A stretch of DNA of 64,000 bases. Source: Stutzerimonas urumqiensis (GTDB lineage Bacteria > Pseudomonadota > Gammaproteobacteria > Pseudomonadales > Pseudomonadaceae). Every line of letters begins with the position of its first letter. The stretch's first letter is position 1. Below, in pieces: positions 1 through 8,520 of the stretch. The notes under the pieces are model-generated. The model was given only the letters and a program-made list of their open reading frames with translations, was not told the origin of the DNA and did no database searches. The position numbers and the translations under genes were made by a program. The stretch spans positions 1-64,000 of the forward strand of contig NZ_RBZQ01000008.1 of assembly GCF_003640395.1 (NCBI RefSeq), written 5' to 3'.

Positions 1-792
1 TGGCTGCGCGTCTCCAGTAGCTGGGCCGGCGACCGCTACGGCGGCATCGCCATTCCGCGGGTCGGCATGGAAGTGCTGGTGACCTTTCTCGAAGGCGACC
101 CCGACCAACCGTTGGTCACCGGCTGCCTGTACCACGCCGAGCATGCCGTGCCCTATGACCTGCCGGCGAACAAGACCCGCACCCTGTTCAAGACCCTGAG
201 CTCACCGGGAGGCGGCGGCTACAACGAGCTGCGCATCGAAGACCGCAAGGGCGCCGAGCAGATCTATGTCCACGCCCAGCGCGACTGGGACGAGAACATC
301 GAGCACGACCAGAAGATCCGCGTCGGCCGTGAACGTCATGACACGGTGGAAGCGAACAGCTATAGCGAGTTCAAGGCCGAAGAGCACCTGACCGTCATCG
401 GCGACCGCAAAGTGGAAGTCAAACCCGACGACCACCTCACGGTCGGCCAGACTCAACACATCAAGCTCGGCACCGCCCAACTGACCAAGGCTGGCCGCGA
501 AATCCACCTCAAGGCCGGGCAGAAAATGGTCATCGAAGCCGGCATCGAACTGACCCTCAAGGCCGGTGGCAGCTTCATCAAGCTCGACCCGGGCGGCATC
601 ACGATCAACGGCCCGCTGGCAAAGATCAACGCCGGCGGCGCGCCGGGTAAGGGCTCGGGGATCACGATCAAGTCGCCGGTACAACCGGGGATGGCGGACA
701 GTGACAAGGCGGGAGGGTTGCTGGAGCAGGCATCGGCCGGTTTGCTCCAACCCAAGAAGAACGTGAAAAGAACCCTTAATTTTTCGGGCTGA
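1..792 (+). CDS. vgrG: VgrG type VI secretion spike protein, C-terminal part (5' end outside window)
   Basis: The frame is open from base 1, so only the last 263 residues are seen. The first 45 or so residues, with the segment [15 protein letters not shown] near residues 31-45, match the end of the gp5-type OB-fold of VgrG. The rest is a run of short beta repeats (for example [17 protein letters not shown] and [19 protein letters not shown]) that form the triangular needle. VgrG trimers cap the Hcp tube of the type VI secretion system and carry effectors into target cells. There is no obvious toxic C-terminal extension after the needle; the protein ends about 60 residues later in a basic tail. 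The next three genes follow on the same strand with gaps of 5 and 28 bases and one overlap, so this is probably a vgrG-cargo-immunity operon. Confidence 0.93.
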   Translation, partial: WLRVSSSWAGDRYGGIAIPRVGMEVLVTFLEGDPDQPLVTGCLYHAEHAVPYDLPANKTRTLFKTLSSPGGGGYNELRIEDRKGAEQIYVHAQRDWDENIEHDQKIRVGRERHDTVEANSYSEFKAEEHLTVIGDRKVEVKPDDHLTVGQTQHIKLGTAQLTKAGREIHLKAGQKMVIEAGIELTLKAGGSFIKLDPGGITINGPLAKINAGGAPGKGSGITIKSPVQPGMADSDKAGGLLEQASAGLLQPKKNVKRTLNFSG

Positions 793-797
793 ACCAA

Positions 798-1274
798 ATG
801 ATGAACGCCAGCACCACGAAACGTCCCTTCGCACACCTCACCGGCCAAGTACTGCTGCTACTCCTGTCTTGCGGGTACTTGGCTGGCTGTTCAGCCCTAC
901 CGCTCGAACCCATCACCTATCAGGAAGCGGCCACTCGGTATCAGGAAGGCGGCGGTATCGAGAATTACCGTTGCGCGCTGGTTCCGGCCGATGAGCAGTA
1001 TCACGCCCTGCGTGATGCCCAACCGATCGCCGTCGAAATAGATGAAGTGCTGTTCGTCAAACTCCACGGCACCGTCCAGGCACTGCAACAGACCGATATC
1101 ACCGAGACCCGGACGGCCTACGCCCATGACGATATGGCCGCCACGCTCACCACGGTCAGGCAGTTCAACCATTCGGAATACAACGAATCGGACGACCGGC
1201 ACGTCGACCTTGTCTTCGAGGCGGACGGCAAGACAGAAACCTACAAAACCTTCGGAGCGGCCTGCGGCCTCTGA
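798..1274 (+). CDS. Hypothetical lipoprotein between vgrG and effector
   Basis: This 158-residue protein begins with a hydrophobic signal (residues 17-28) and a clear lipobox LAGC with the acylated Cys at 31, so it should be anchored in the outer or inner membrane facing the periplasm. The mature part has two more cysteines, Cys59 and Cys156, which could form a disulfide. I recognise no domain. Its start is 5 bases after vgrG stops, and the effector starts 28 bases after it ends, so it is part of the vgrG operon. By position it could be a second, periplasmic immunity or accessory protein for the peptidoglycan-targeting effector, but the sequence does not prove this. ATG at 798 is followed directly by a second ATG at 801; either could be used. 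Confidence 0.75.
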   Translation: MMNASTTKRPFAHLTGQVLLLLLSCGYLAGCSALPLEPITYQEAATRYQEGGGIENYRCALVPADEQYHALRDAQPIAVEIDEVLFVKLHGTVQALQQTDITETRTAYAHDDMAATLTTVRQFNHSEYNESDDRHVDLVFEADGKTETYKTFGAACGL

Positions 1275-1302
1275 GCGTCAACATGATCAACCAGGACAGG
1301 AC

Positions 1303-4272
1303 ATGACAAGGCGTCGCTACAAAATCGTTGAAAGTGTTGGCAGCCGCATCGAAGACGTGAACGGCTACGAAGATCTTGCCAAGCACCACCCTTCCGTGGG
1401 GCGGGAGCCAAACCGGGATTACGGGACCCTCAACGGTCGGCTCGAAGAGGTGCGCCATGTCGGCGGCCGCACCCTCATCAAAAAGGACTTCGTGCTGCTC
1501 GTAGACGGCAGCAACCGTTCCATCCCTGTTCCCAGCCCGCTGGCCGGCTATGTCAAAACCAGCCGCGCTTACGGCACGCTGAAAATCTATGACGCACCAA
1601 CCAACGGCCAGCTGATCGGGCAGATCCTCCACCTTGACCCGGCCTTCAAGGTGAAGGACGGAGACTCAATCACCTACGGGCAGCACGTTGGCCTCCAGGC
1701 CGGAACGGACAGGGCTGGAGGGCAGCGCTACGCCATTCACGTTCACGCCGAACTCGAGGAGAGCGTTTTCAAACGCTACATCGCAGACATCGCCAACGGC
1801 ACCCTGAGCCCGGATGGGCCCGAGCCGGCAGTCGACGAACGAGCAACACGTCCTAATCAAGGCCGTTGGTGCTATCCCTGCACACCTTCGGCAGGCCATG
1901 CACTGCAGCACCTGACTGGATTGAGCAAAGCCAAAAGCGGCTTCTATCCTTTTGGCGAGAATGGGCTTTGGCATGGCGGCGTGCATTTCGACGAGGGCAC
2001 GGCGCCAGTGTTCGATCAGTCGAGCGTACGCTGCATGGCCGACGGCGAAGTGATCGCCTACCGCGTCGACGAACGCTACCCGGTCAGCGAGTTCACAGAC
2101 GGCACTCCACAGGTCAGGCGCGCGCCCTTTTCCACGGGGTTCGTGCTCGTCAAGCACAGTCTTCAGCCGCCACCGCTCAGGAACGCTGACGGCAGCATCT
2201 CCGTCGGGCAAACGCCTCCAAGCCTGACGCTCTATAGCCTCTACATGCACCTGCTGGACTGGACGGGCTACCAGGCGCAACCGGACCTGCCTCGGCCCGC
2301 CTTCTGGCCGACTACCCGGCACACCGTCAATACGCGGGATGACGGCTTGACCGTCCGCGCCGGCCCGAGCAAGAACGCCGCCAAGCTAGCCGAGCTGTCC
2401 AAAGGCGCCGAAATCGTCATTGGCGAAACGAAAGGCGAATTCAGCAAGCTGGTCAGCGTGGTCGGCGGAACGACCCAACCCGCCTTGGCTGCCGACGAGA
2501 ACGGTCAACTGCCCGGCTATGTATTCACCAAGCTGCTCAAACCCCACAGCGCGCCGGCGAAGTACGGCAGTGTCGTCGTCCTCGATAGCGGGCTGCCGAT
2601 CAGGGCCGGCGACCTGATCGGTCATCCGGGCCTGTACCAGAATCACGACAGCGCTGTCCAGCAGATGGTCCATGTCGAGTTCTTCAGCTGCGACGATGTC
2701 CCCGCCTTTATCGCCCAAAGCCGCGCCTGGGCCAGCCGCTTGCCCGACGGCCAGAAAACCCTGCTCAAGGTCCATAAAGGCGCCAGCAAACTGATCGCGC
2801 ACCGGGACGGCATCAACGCCGATAACCCACCCAAGCTGGGCGACGACGGCACGCAGATCGGCGTCGACCTGATCATTCCTCAATCTTTACTGGATGGACT
2901 CCCCGCTTCGAGCAAAATCCAGGTCAAGAATGGCGCCCACACCATGCACTGGTGGCGGCTGGACGGCCTGTTCGCCGACGCTAACGGCAATCCCATCGAC
3001 GGCTGGCTCGCCGAGCAAGAGCTGATCACCACGCGCCACAGCCCCTGGGAGTGGGAAGGTTTTCAATGCATCGAGGAAACCGGAACACCCGTCGAAAAAC
3101 TCGCCTACGCCTTGAATGCCCGCAGTCTGTTGAGCGCAGACGAACAGCAGAACTACCGGGCGCAGATCAACAAGGCAGATGGCGGCCCCATCTTGGCGCT
3201 AACCCGGCTGCATGACATCGTCGACATCGACAAGAACGGTGTGCTGACCAGCAAGGAAATTCGGGCCGCGCTAGCCAAACCCTGGCAGGCGCAGCTCTTC
3301 GGTCAGCTGATAACCCGATATGAAAGCGAGTGGTTCTGGAACAAGAGCAAGTGGGATGAGCTTGATCCATTGTTAGCGGAAGAGCCCGGAGCGCCAAACC
3401 TTGTTTGGGAAGCGGAAAAGCAGCGAATCGAGAAGCTGGGCTGGTGGAAAGAGCTAGCGGGACAGCATGGCATTAGCGGGGAAGGATTAGCTTGGCACGT
3501 CCATGCTCCCATGATCGCGGTCAGCTTCACGCGAGCTGAAAAAAATACCTGCTCAAAATGCAATAAAAAAATCTCTATAACTTATGAGCTGATGAAAAAG
3601 ATATGCCCAAGCAGTACAACAGACGACTTCATAAAGGGCTTTATCCTACACACCGATAGATTGTTTGAGAAATACGAAATAACTTCTTGCGCCCAAGTAA
3701 CCCATCTGCTCGCACAGGCCAAGCATGAAACAAGAAAATTTACCGCATTTCGTGAGTCACTCTATTACTCCAGCTATACTGCACAAAGCCTATATAACAT
3801 GGCACCCACAGCAATCAACAATGGCTTCACCCGCAAAGGCCTAACCTTTGCCACACATACGGAAAAGCTTAGATATATCGAAGATCATCTTCTGAAGAAT
3901 GATGCAGGATATGGCCAGCATTGCTTTGGCAGCAGCGAATATCCAGAAAATGATTACCGGGGGCGCGGTTTACTACATCTTACGCATTACTCGAATTATA
4001 AGTCGTGTGCCTTGGCAATAGGGAAGCCGATCGCTGCTGTACCTACACTGGTAGAAAGTGACGTAGCGGTAATTGTCGAAACCGGGCTTTGGTTTTGGAA
4101 AAGTAACAGACTGAAAACCTACGCAGAAGATGCTAGCCTGACCGAAGAAGATGCCGTAGAAAAAATCACGCGGATAATTAACGGCGGAACAAAAGGGCTC
4201 GCAGAAAGAAAGCAGTTCAAACGCGAGATCACTAAGGAATTTATTAAATTGTACGGAGACTGCTCTGTATGA
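1303..4272 (+). CDS. Type VI secretion cargo effector, multidomain peptidoglycan hydrolase with GH19 lysozyme tip
   Basis: I place the start at ATG 1303, preceded by AGGACAGG; the open frame upstream overlaps the lipoprotein gene. The product has 989 residues. Roughly residues 20-170 and 215-520 resemble M23/LytM peptidase folds (HVH at 146-148; WHGGVHFD and YSLYMHL further on), the second one interrupted by an SH3-like segment at about 345-415. A canonical EF-hand loop, DIDKNGVLTSKE, sits at 641-652. A CxxC pair lies at 750/753. From about 760 the protein is a GH19 lysozyme/chitinase-like domain with KHET (Glu809), RES (Glu818) and YRGRGLLHLTHYSNY around 885-899. It should cleave peptidoglycan glycan strands in the periplasm of a rival cell. 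The stop overlaps the next start as ATGA. Base composition becomes AT-richer from about 3530, which marks a toxin-tip exchange point. Confidence 0.85.
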   Translation: MTRRRYKIVESVGSRIEDVNGYEDLAKHHPSVGREPNRDYGTLNGRLEEVRHVGGRTLIKKDFVLLVDGSNRSIPVPSPLAGYVKTSRAYGTLKIYDAPTNGQLIGQILHLDPAFKVKDGDSITYGQHVGLQAGTDRAGGQRYAIHVHAELEESVFKRYIADIANGTLSPDGPEPAVDERATRPNQGRWCYPCTPSAGHALQHLTGLSKAKSGFYPFGENGLWHGGVHFDEGTAPVFDQSSVRCMADGEVIAYRVDERYPVSEFTDGTPQVRRAPFSTGFVLVKHSLQPPPLRNADGSISVGQTPPSLTLYSLYMHLLDWTGYQAQPDLPRPAFWPTTRHTVNTRDDGLTVRAGPSKNAAKLAELSKGAEIVIGETKGEFSKLVSVVGGTTQPALAADENGQLPGYVFTKLLKPHSAPAKYGSVVVLDSGLPIRAGDLIGHPGLYQNHDSAVQQMVHVEFFSCDDVPAFIAQSRAWASRLPDGQKTLLKVHKGASKLIAHRDGINADNPPKLGDDGTQIGVDLIIPQSLLDGLPASSKIQVKNGAHTMHWWRLDGLFADANGNPIDGWLAEQELITTRHSPWEWEGFQCIEETGTPVEKLAYALNARSLLSADEQQNYRAQINKADGGPILALTRLHDIVDIDKNGVLTSKEIRAALAKPWQAQLFGQLITRYESEWFWNKSKWDELDPLLAEEPGAPNLVWEAEKQRIEKLGWWKELAGQHGISGEGLAWHVHAPMIAVSFTRAEKNTCSKCNKKISITYELMKKICPSSTTDDFIKGFILHTDRLFEKYEITSCAQVTHLLAQAKHETRKFTAFRESLYYSSYTAQSLYNMAPTAINNGFTRKGLTFATHTEKLRYIEDHLLKNDAGYGQHCFGSSEYPENDYRGRGLLHLTHYSNYKSCALAIGKPIAAVPTLVESDVAVIVETGLWFWKSNRLKTYAEDASLTEEDAVEKITRIINGGTKGLAERKQFKREITKEFIKLYGDCSV

Positions 4273-5063
4273 ATACAACCAATCTTGTACTGTGCGCAAT
4301 TTCTCTTATTTTTTCAATTAACAAATCTTACGCTGACAGTTTAGCGTGTGCGGAAAAAACCGTAGACGATATATACAACCCGATCCTGCTGGGTGATGAC
4401 ACTGCAATACGTTTCAAAAAATCAGAAACGCCAATTGATCCGGATGGAAATATTTTCCCAATCATAATAGTGGCCGAGGAATGCGATACGGGAAGCGAAA
4501 CGCAGTTCGCAGAGCTACCCTATCTGGGTGATCTAGGGGAAGTGGATAGCGCCTTCTTGGCAGACTCAGATTTCGACGGCAAGGCAGAACTCTTCGTCAT
4601 TCATAGAGTGGCTCTGAACTCCGATACCGGTATCAGTTACGGCTCCGACTACTTTACAACGCAGGTATACAAACGCCTAGATCCCCTCGTATACGAACGG
4701 AACGAGCGCATCAGTGCATACTTCGGTGCGGGAGGGGACGTTCTGTCATCACCTACGAGTGACAAAGTCATATACGATTACCCTTACAAATCCGAGACTG
4801 CCATCAAAAGCAGACTAGCTTCCGCACAATACAAAGCTTGGCTCGAGCAGAAGCGCATCATTACCCGCATATTGCGCAAGACATACTTACATGACCAAGC
4901 CAACGTCGCGGACCGAACTGCAAAGTATTTAATAGCTGGCGACGAAGTTCTAGTGCTTGATCACAAAGCAGGTTGGCTGGAGATAGTGTTTCAAAACAAC
5001 AAAAAAGTGGAAATTAAGGGATGGATACAGTGCAAGGACACTCTCGAATGTGCCAGCAGGTGA
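4269..5063 (+). CDS. Probable periplasmic immunity protein for the GH19 effector
   Basis: The 264-residue product starts with a Sec signal peptide (hydrophobic 6-17, likely cut after SYA at residue 22). A loop DSDFDG at residues 99-104 followed by Glu107 resembles DxDxDG calcium loops, such as those in secreted lysozyme inhibitors of the XAC2610 kind, which protect against GH19 effectors. The last 55 or so residues look like a bacterial SH3 domain (VADRTAKYLIAGDEVLVL, ending GWIQC). The gene overlaps the effector stop by ATGA, the usual sign of a toxin-immunity pair, and shares its low GC content, so the two probably moved together. A periplasmic address fits a peptidoglycan hydrolase target. 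The immunity role is inferred from position, signal peptide and motif; no specific family is certain. Confidence 0.75.
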   Translation: MNTTNLVLCAISLIFSINKSYADSLACAEKTVDDIYNPILLGDDTAIRFKKSETPIDPDGNIFPIIIVAEECDTGSETQFAELPYLGDLGEVDSAFLADSDFDGKAELFVIHRVALNSDTGISYGSDYFTTQVYKRLDPLVYERNERISAYFGAGGDVLSSPTSDKVIYDYPYKSETAIKSRLASAQYKAWLEQKRIITRILRKTYLHDQANVADRTAKYLIAGDEVLVLDHKAGWLEIVFQNNKKVEIKGWIQCKDTLECASR

Positions 5064-5142
5064 CACTGATTATCCTGCCGAACCTGCGCGCGCTGCAGCC
5101 CAACCATTTTCAGAGCATATTGCTTTCATCCTGAGGACCATT

Positions 5143-5168
5143 AAAAAAAACGCGCCCGAAGGCGCGCT
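5143..5168 (-). terminator. Rho-independent terminator of the ferritin-like operon
   Basis: On the minus strand a GC-rich stem CGCGCC/GGCGCG with a TTCG tetraloop is followed by a run of eight T. It lies 22 bases past the stop of the 240-residue ferritin-like gene. It also separates that operon from the converging T6SS operon. Confidence 0.92.
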
Positions 5169-5189
5169 AAAGATCAAGCGCACGCGGTA

Positions 5190-5912
5190 TTACTTCACTT
5201 GTGCCTTCAAATCCCGGCGCATCAGGGTTTTGACCTTCACCAGGTGATCATTCTCCTGATCGAGGGCGTGTTTGAAGTCCTTGGCGATGTTGCTGTGGCC
5301 GCCGGCTTCGGCCAGTTCGATCAGCAGCTCCCAGGCGGCGTTGTCGGTCAGTTCGATCGTCAGGAGCGCGTTCATGCATTGTTCGACGTTGGTGCGCGGG
5401 TCGGTGATGACCTGCAGCGGGCCGACGCCCAGCACGCCCACCACATCGGCACATGGGGTTTGTGCAGTCGGGTCGGCGCCGAGGGTTTCGATGTGCTTCG
5501 CCACGAGCATCATGTGCTCGTACTCCTCGTCGCGGATGTGCTGGAGCGTGCCGATCAGCGCGCTGTCCGGCGTATCCGAGCCCTTGACCTTGGCGATCAT
5601 GGCGTCGTAGAGCCGTACCCCGTTGCGTTCATACGCCAGGCGCTCGCCCATCTTGTCCAGCAGGACCTCGGGACTCTTGCCGCGCATCATGTCGAAGGAC
5701 GACTTCAGCATGCCCTTGGCTGAGCCCGGAATGGGCACCGAGCCGATTCGATCCGCTTCGGCCGTTCGTACCGCGCGCTCGGCCATCATGCCGGCGGAAT
5801 CGCCGGGCACGTCGGGGTGAATGTCATTGACGGCGTCGAGCAGGCGCTCGGTGTCTTTCGGCGACATCTGTATGCCAGTGAGGTTGGTTCCCAGTTTCGC
5901 TGCGTGTGCCAT
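5190..5912 (-). CDS. Ferritin-like diiron protein (240 aa)
   Basis: The protein has a helical ferritin-like core after an N-terminal stretch of about 80 residues. The metal ligands of a four-helix diiron site can be picked out: Glu95 (AYERNG), Glu130-x2-His133 (EEYEHM), Glu187 (TIELTDN) and Glu220-x2-His223 (QENDHL). It is longer than bacterioferritin (about 155 residues). It has no signal peptide, so it should be cytoplasmic. The start has a strong GAGGAG site. It is the second gene of a two-gene operon, 21 bases after a larger ferritin-like gene, and is closed by a clear terminator. Iron storage, oxidase or peroxide-protection activity are all possible; the sequence does not decide between them. 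Confidence 0.8.
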   Translation of the reverse strand: MAHAAKLGTNLTGIQMSPKDTERLLDAVNDIHPDVPGDSAGMMAERAVRTAEADRIGSVPIPGSAKGMLKSSFDMMRGKSPEVLLDKMGERLAYERNGVRLYDAMIAKVKGSDTPDSALIGTLQHIRDEEYEHMMLVAKHIETLGADPTAQTPCADVVGVLGVGPLQVITDPRTNVEQCMNALLTIELTDNAAWELLIELAEAGGHSNIAKDFKHALDQENDHLVKVKTLMRRDLKAQVK

Positions 5913-5933
5913 GGTTGATCTCCTCGTTTCTTA

Positions 5934-7103
5934 TCAGGAAGCCTTGCGCATCAGTTCGGTGCCCGGCGCCCACTGGTAGCCGGCCGAGACGATGTCCGCG
6001 GCAATGCCCTGGGAATTGAGCTGGGTGCGGTAAGCGAGCGAGTTCTGCGGCTCCTGCGCCTTGTCGACATATTGGGTACCGCTGGAACGCAGGTTGACTT
6101 CGGCGGCCAGTACCTTGCGGACGAAATCGCGCTGGCTCTTGAACTGGACCATCTGGGGCAGCGGCCCGCCGAGGATTTCTGCCGGGTCGCGGCGTTCGAT
6201 CTGCTTGAAATGCTCGCAGGCGATGTTCAGGTGGCCGAGTTCGTAGTCGAGGAAGCGCTCCCAGATCGCCTTGATACGCGGGTTGGTTTCCTGGTCGGCG
6301 CAGCTGGCATAGGCGTAGACCTCCATCGCTTCGTGGACCAGCCATTTCTCCATGAAGCTTTCCATCGGGTCGGCCAGCGAGCCGTACTGGGTCACATGCT
6401 GCTCCTCGACCGAGGCGATCTCGGCGTAGAGCTGGCGTGCCAGCGGATCGGCGAACAGCGGACCGACGTTCTGGTAGTAGTCATGCGTCTGGAATTCGGC
6501 GGCGGTGATCAGCGCGCAGTGGATCTTGGTGATGAGCGCCGCCTCGTCCTTGGCGTAGCTGTCGCGCAGATCGTTGTCGGGGTGGCGATGGTGTTCTGAG
6601 GTCGGCCGGCCGGGCACGATGTCGGTGTACCCCTGGAGGATGTTGTTGGGGTCCTTGCCTTCCAGGCGGTCGAGCATGGCCGAGTAGCGATAGAGGTGGT
6701 CGAAGTCTTCGAGTAGGCCGTAGCGATACGTCTGCGCCTGATAAGGGTCGGGTTCGCTCTGGGCCACGGCGGCGGTGACTTCGATCGCCACCTGCTCATA
6801 GGCGATGGTGGTTTCCAGCGGCGAGTGATCGGCACCGATCAGCCAGTTGACCATCGTTGCCTGGTGCTGCTCAACGCGGCGAATCTCGGCGAGCGGCTGG
6901 CGCAGCTGGCCGGTGATACGGGAGATGCCGTGCTTCAGACGCAACGCGTCCGTCTCGACACCGTTCATGAGGATAATGCGTACGCGGGTGAAGGCATCAT
7001 CGTCGAGTTTGCTGATCGGCTTGCCAGCCATTTCCTTCCATGTGAACTGCTGTTTCTCCAGTGGCGTGCCTTTGTTGTCGAGGATTCCATCGAGTCGGGT
7101 CAT
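5934..7103 (-). CDS. Ferritin-like superfamily protein (389 aa)
   Basis: The start chosen is ATG 7103, which has a GGAGGCG ribosome-binding site; the frame is open further upstream but without support. The sequence is helical with several carboxylate/histidine helix motifs: EQVAIE (103-108), EDFDH (132-136), EFQTH (203-207), Glu233-x2-His236 (EEQH), HEAMEVYAY (258-266) and Glu288-x2-His291 (YELGH). This is more ligand-like residues than one diiron site needs, so it could be a double ferritin-like bundle. No signal peptide or membrane segment is seen. It is the first gene of the operon with the 240-residue ferritin-like protein, so the two may act together or form a mixed complex. The exact function is unknown to me. 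Confidence 0.75.
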   Translation of the reverse strand: MTRLDGILDNKGTPLEKQQFTWKEMAGKPISKLDDDAFTRVRIILMNGVETDALRLKHGISRITGQLRQPLAEIRRVEQHQATMVNWLIGADHSPLETTIAYEQVAIEVTAAVAQSEPDPYQAQTYRYGLLEDFDHLYRYSAMLDRLEGKDPNNILQGYTDIVPGRPTSEHHRHPDNDLRDSYAKDEAALITKIHCALITAAEFQTHDYYQNVGPLFADPLARQLYAEIASVEEQHVTQYGSLADPMESFMEKWLVHEAMEVYAYASCADQETNPRIKAIWERFLDYELGHLNIACEHFKQIERRDPAEILGGPLPQMVQFKSQRDFVRKVLAAEVNLRSSGTQYVDKAQEPQNSLAYRTQLNSQGIAADIVSAGYQWAPGTELMRKAS

Positions 7104-7302
7104 GACGCCTCCGGGCGGAAAAGGACGAATCGGAAAGAGCCCTATCGAAAGGGCCGCTCCAGAAGAGACGGAGGCCGGACTTAACAATTCCCGAATAACG
7201 GCAGGGTCTTTCCGCTGACAAGACGGACGGTTTGCTGCTCGTCCCTACGGTTGAACGCGCCGGAAGACGCAGCCCTTTGAGCTGGGGGCTCGGCCGTTTC
7301 GC

Positions 7303-8367
7303 TCAGCGAATGTCGAGGGCACGGAGCCGCGCCGTCCGTTCGTCGGCTGGCAGCGCGGCGAGGTCGGCGACACGCCGATGGAAGCGGTGCCAATCGCCGT
7401 CCACCTCGGCGAACAGCGCGGCGAAGGCATCGACCCATTGGTCGTACAGGCCGAACGGCACCAGCACGGCATTGTTGAGCGGCTGCTCGAACCAGCCGTC
7501 GAAGCGTCGATCGCCCTGCCAGGGCCCGTCGCGCAGCGCCGCATAATCGCTACGCAAACGCAGGAACTCGGCCTCCTTGCGCGCACGCTTGACGGCATCC
7601 GGGATGGCTTGGGCATAGAGCGCGCGCAGCCGCTCCCGCGTTGCCAACATCAGCGCCACCCATTGCCGCCGCCGTGTTTCGACCGCCGGGTCCGGCGCCG
7701 GCAAACCGCGTGCGACGCGCCACTGGCCCAGGCCTTCACGGGCGACGAAGCTGGCGTAGGACTCGTTGAAGGCCGTATCGCCTTCGACATAGACGCGCTG
7801 ATGGGCCAGCTCGTGAAAAATCAGCGCGGCCAGCGCCTGATCGTCTCGCCGCAACATGCTGCTCAGCAGCGGATCGTCGAACCAGCCGAGCGTCGAGTAG
7901 GCCTCGACCCCGGCGACATCGGTATCCAAGCCGCGCAGCGCCAGCCGGGCCGCCTGGGCTCGGGCCCGGCCCTGGTCGAAATAACCGCGGTACGCCACGC
8001 AACCGGCGACGGGAAAGCAGTGCTCGATCGGCTCGACCGAAAACGCCGGCGTGGCGAAGAGGTTCCACACCACATAGGGACGATTGAGGTCGGCGTAGAG
8101 GCGATAACTGTCGTTGTCCGGCAGGCCCAGCCGCGCCGAAGCGAACCGGCGGGCGTCCAGCGCCGTGGCCAGTCGCGCACGCAAGCGCGGATCGCGCGCC
8201 GGATCGGCAATGATCTCGGCGACCGGCTCGCGCGCCGTCAACAGGCGCAGATGCCCGGCGGCCAGTTGCCCGTAATAGGTGCTGCAACCGCTGGTCGTCA
8301 GCGCCAGCAACAACGGAACCCAAAGGTACCTTCGGATGTCAGCACTGGCGGTCTTGCGGGTAGGCAT
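7303..8367 (-). CDS. Putative zinc aminopeptidase lipoprotein (COG4324 type)
   Basis: With the start at ATG 8367 the 354-residue product has a signal peptide and lipobox (TTSGC, Cys28), so it is an envelope lipoprotein. An upstream in-frame start would bury the signal, which is why I prefer this one. The zinc-metalloprotease motif HELAHQ is at residues 185-190, and Glu202 in FNESYASF is a likely third ligand. This matches the predicted aminopeptidase family COG4324, known by sequence from many pseudomonads. The gene is divergent from the small lipoprotein at 8521, with about 150 bases between the starts. No experimentally known substrate comes to mind. Confidence 0.8.
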   Translation of the reverse strand: MPTRKTASADIRRYLWVPLLLALTTSGCSTYYGQLAAGHLRLLTAREPVAEIIADPARDPRLRARLATALDARRFASARLGLPDNDSYRLYADLNRPYVVWNLFATPAFSVEPIEHCFPVAGCVAYRGYFDQGRARAQAARLALRGLDTDVAGVEAYSTLGWFDDPLLSSMLRRDDQALAALIFHELAHQRVYVEGDTAFNESYASFVAREGLGQWRVARGLPAPDPAVETRRRQWVALMLATRERLRALYAQAIPDAVKRARKEAEFLRLRSDYAALRDGPWQGDRRFDGWFEQPLNNAVLVPFGLYDQWVDAFAALFAEVDGDWHRFHRRVADLAALPADERTARLRALDIR

Positions 8368-8520
8368 GGCAGCTCCAACGCCAGATGAACGCATCCCCGT
8401 GCCTTGCGCGATCGCATGCGATACGGGACGAGGCTCGACAGTCTGACCGCAGATCCGGCGCGCCGTCTCGGTGAGCCGCAATCGCGCCAGCCGCCGGCGG
8501 CGCATCGATGGAGTTTCACC

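Noticed and set aside
1042..1302. Upstream extension of the T6SS effector frame
   Set aside because: It lies inside the lipoprotein gene in another frame; ATG 1303 has a ribosome-binding site and begins the family-like sequence.
5050..5247. 65-codon plus-strand frame after the immunity gene
   Set aside because: It runs through the terminator and into the ferritin-like gene on the other strand.
7104..7302. Gap before the first ferritin-like gene
   Set aside because: Searched for a Fur box or clear promoter; nothing convincing was seen.
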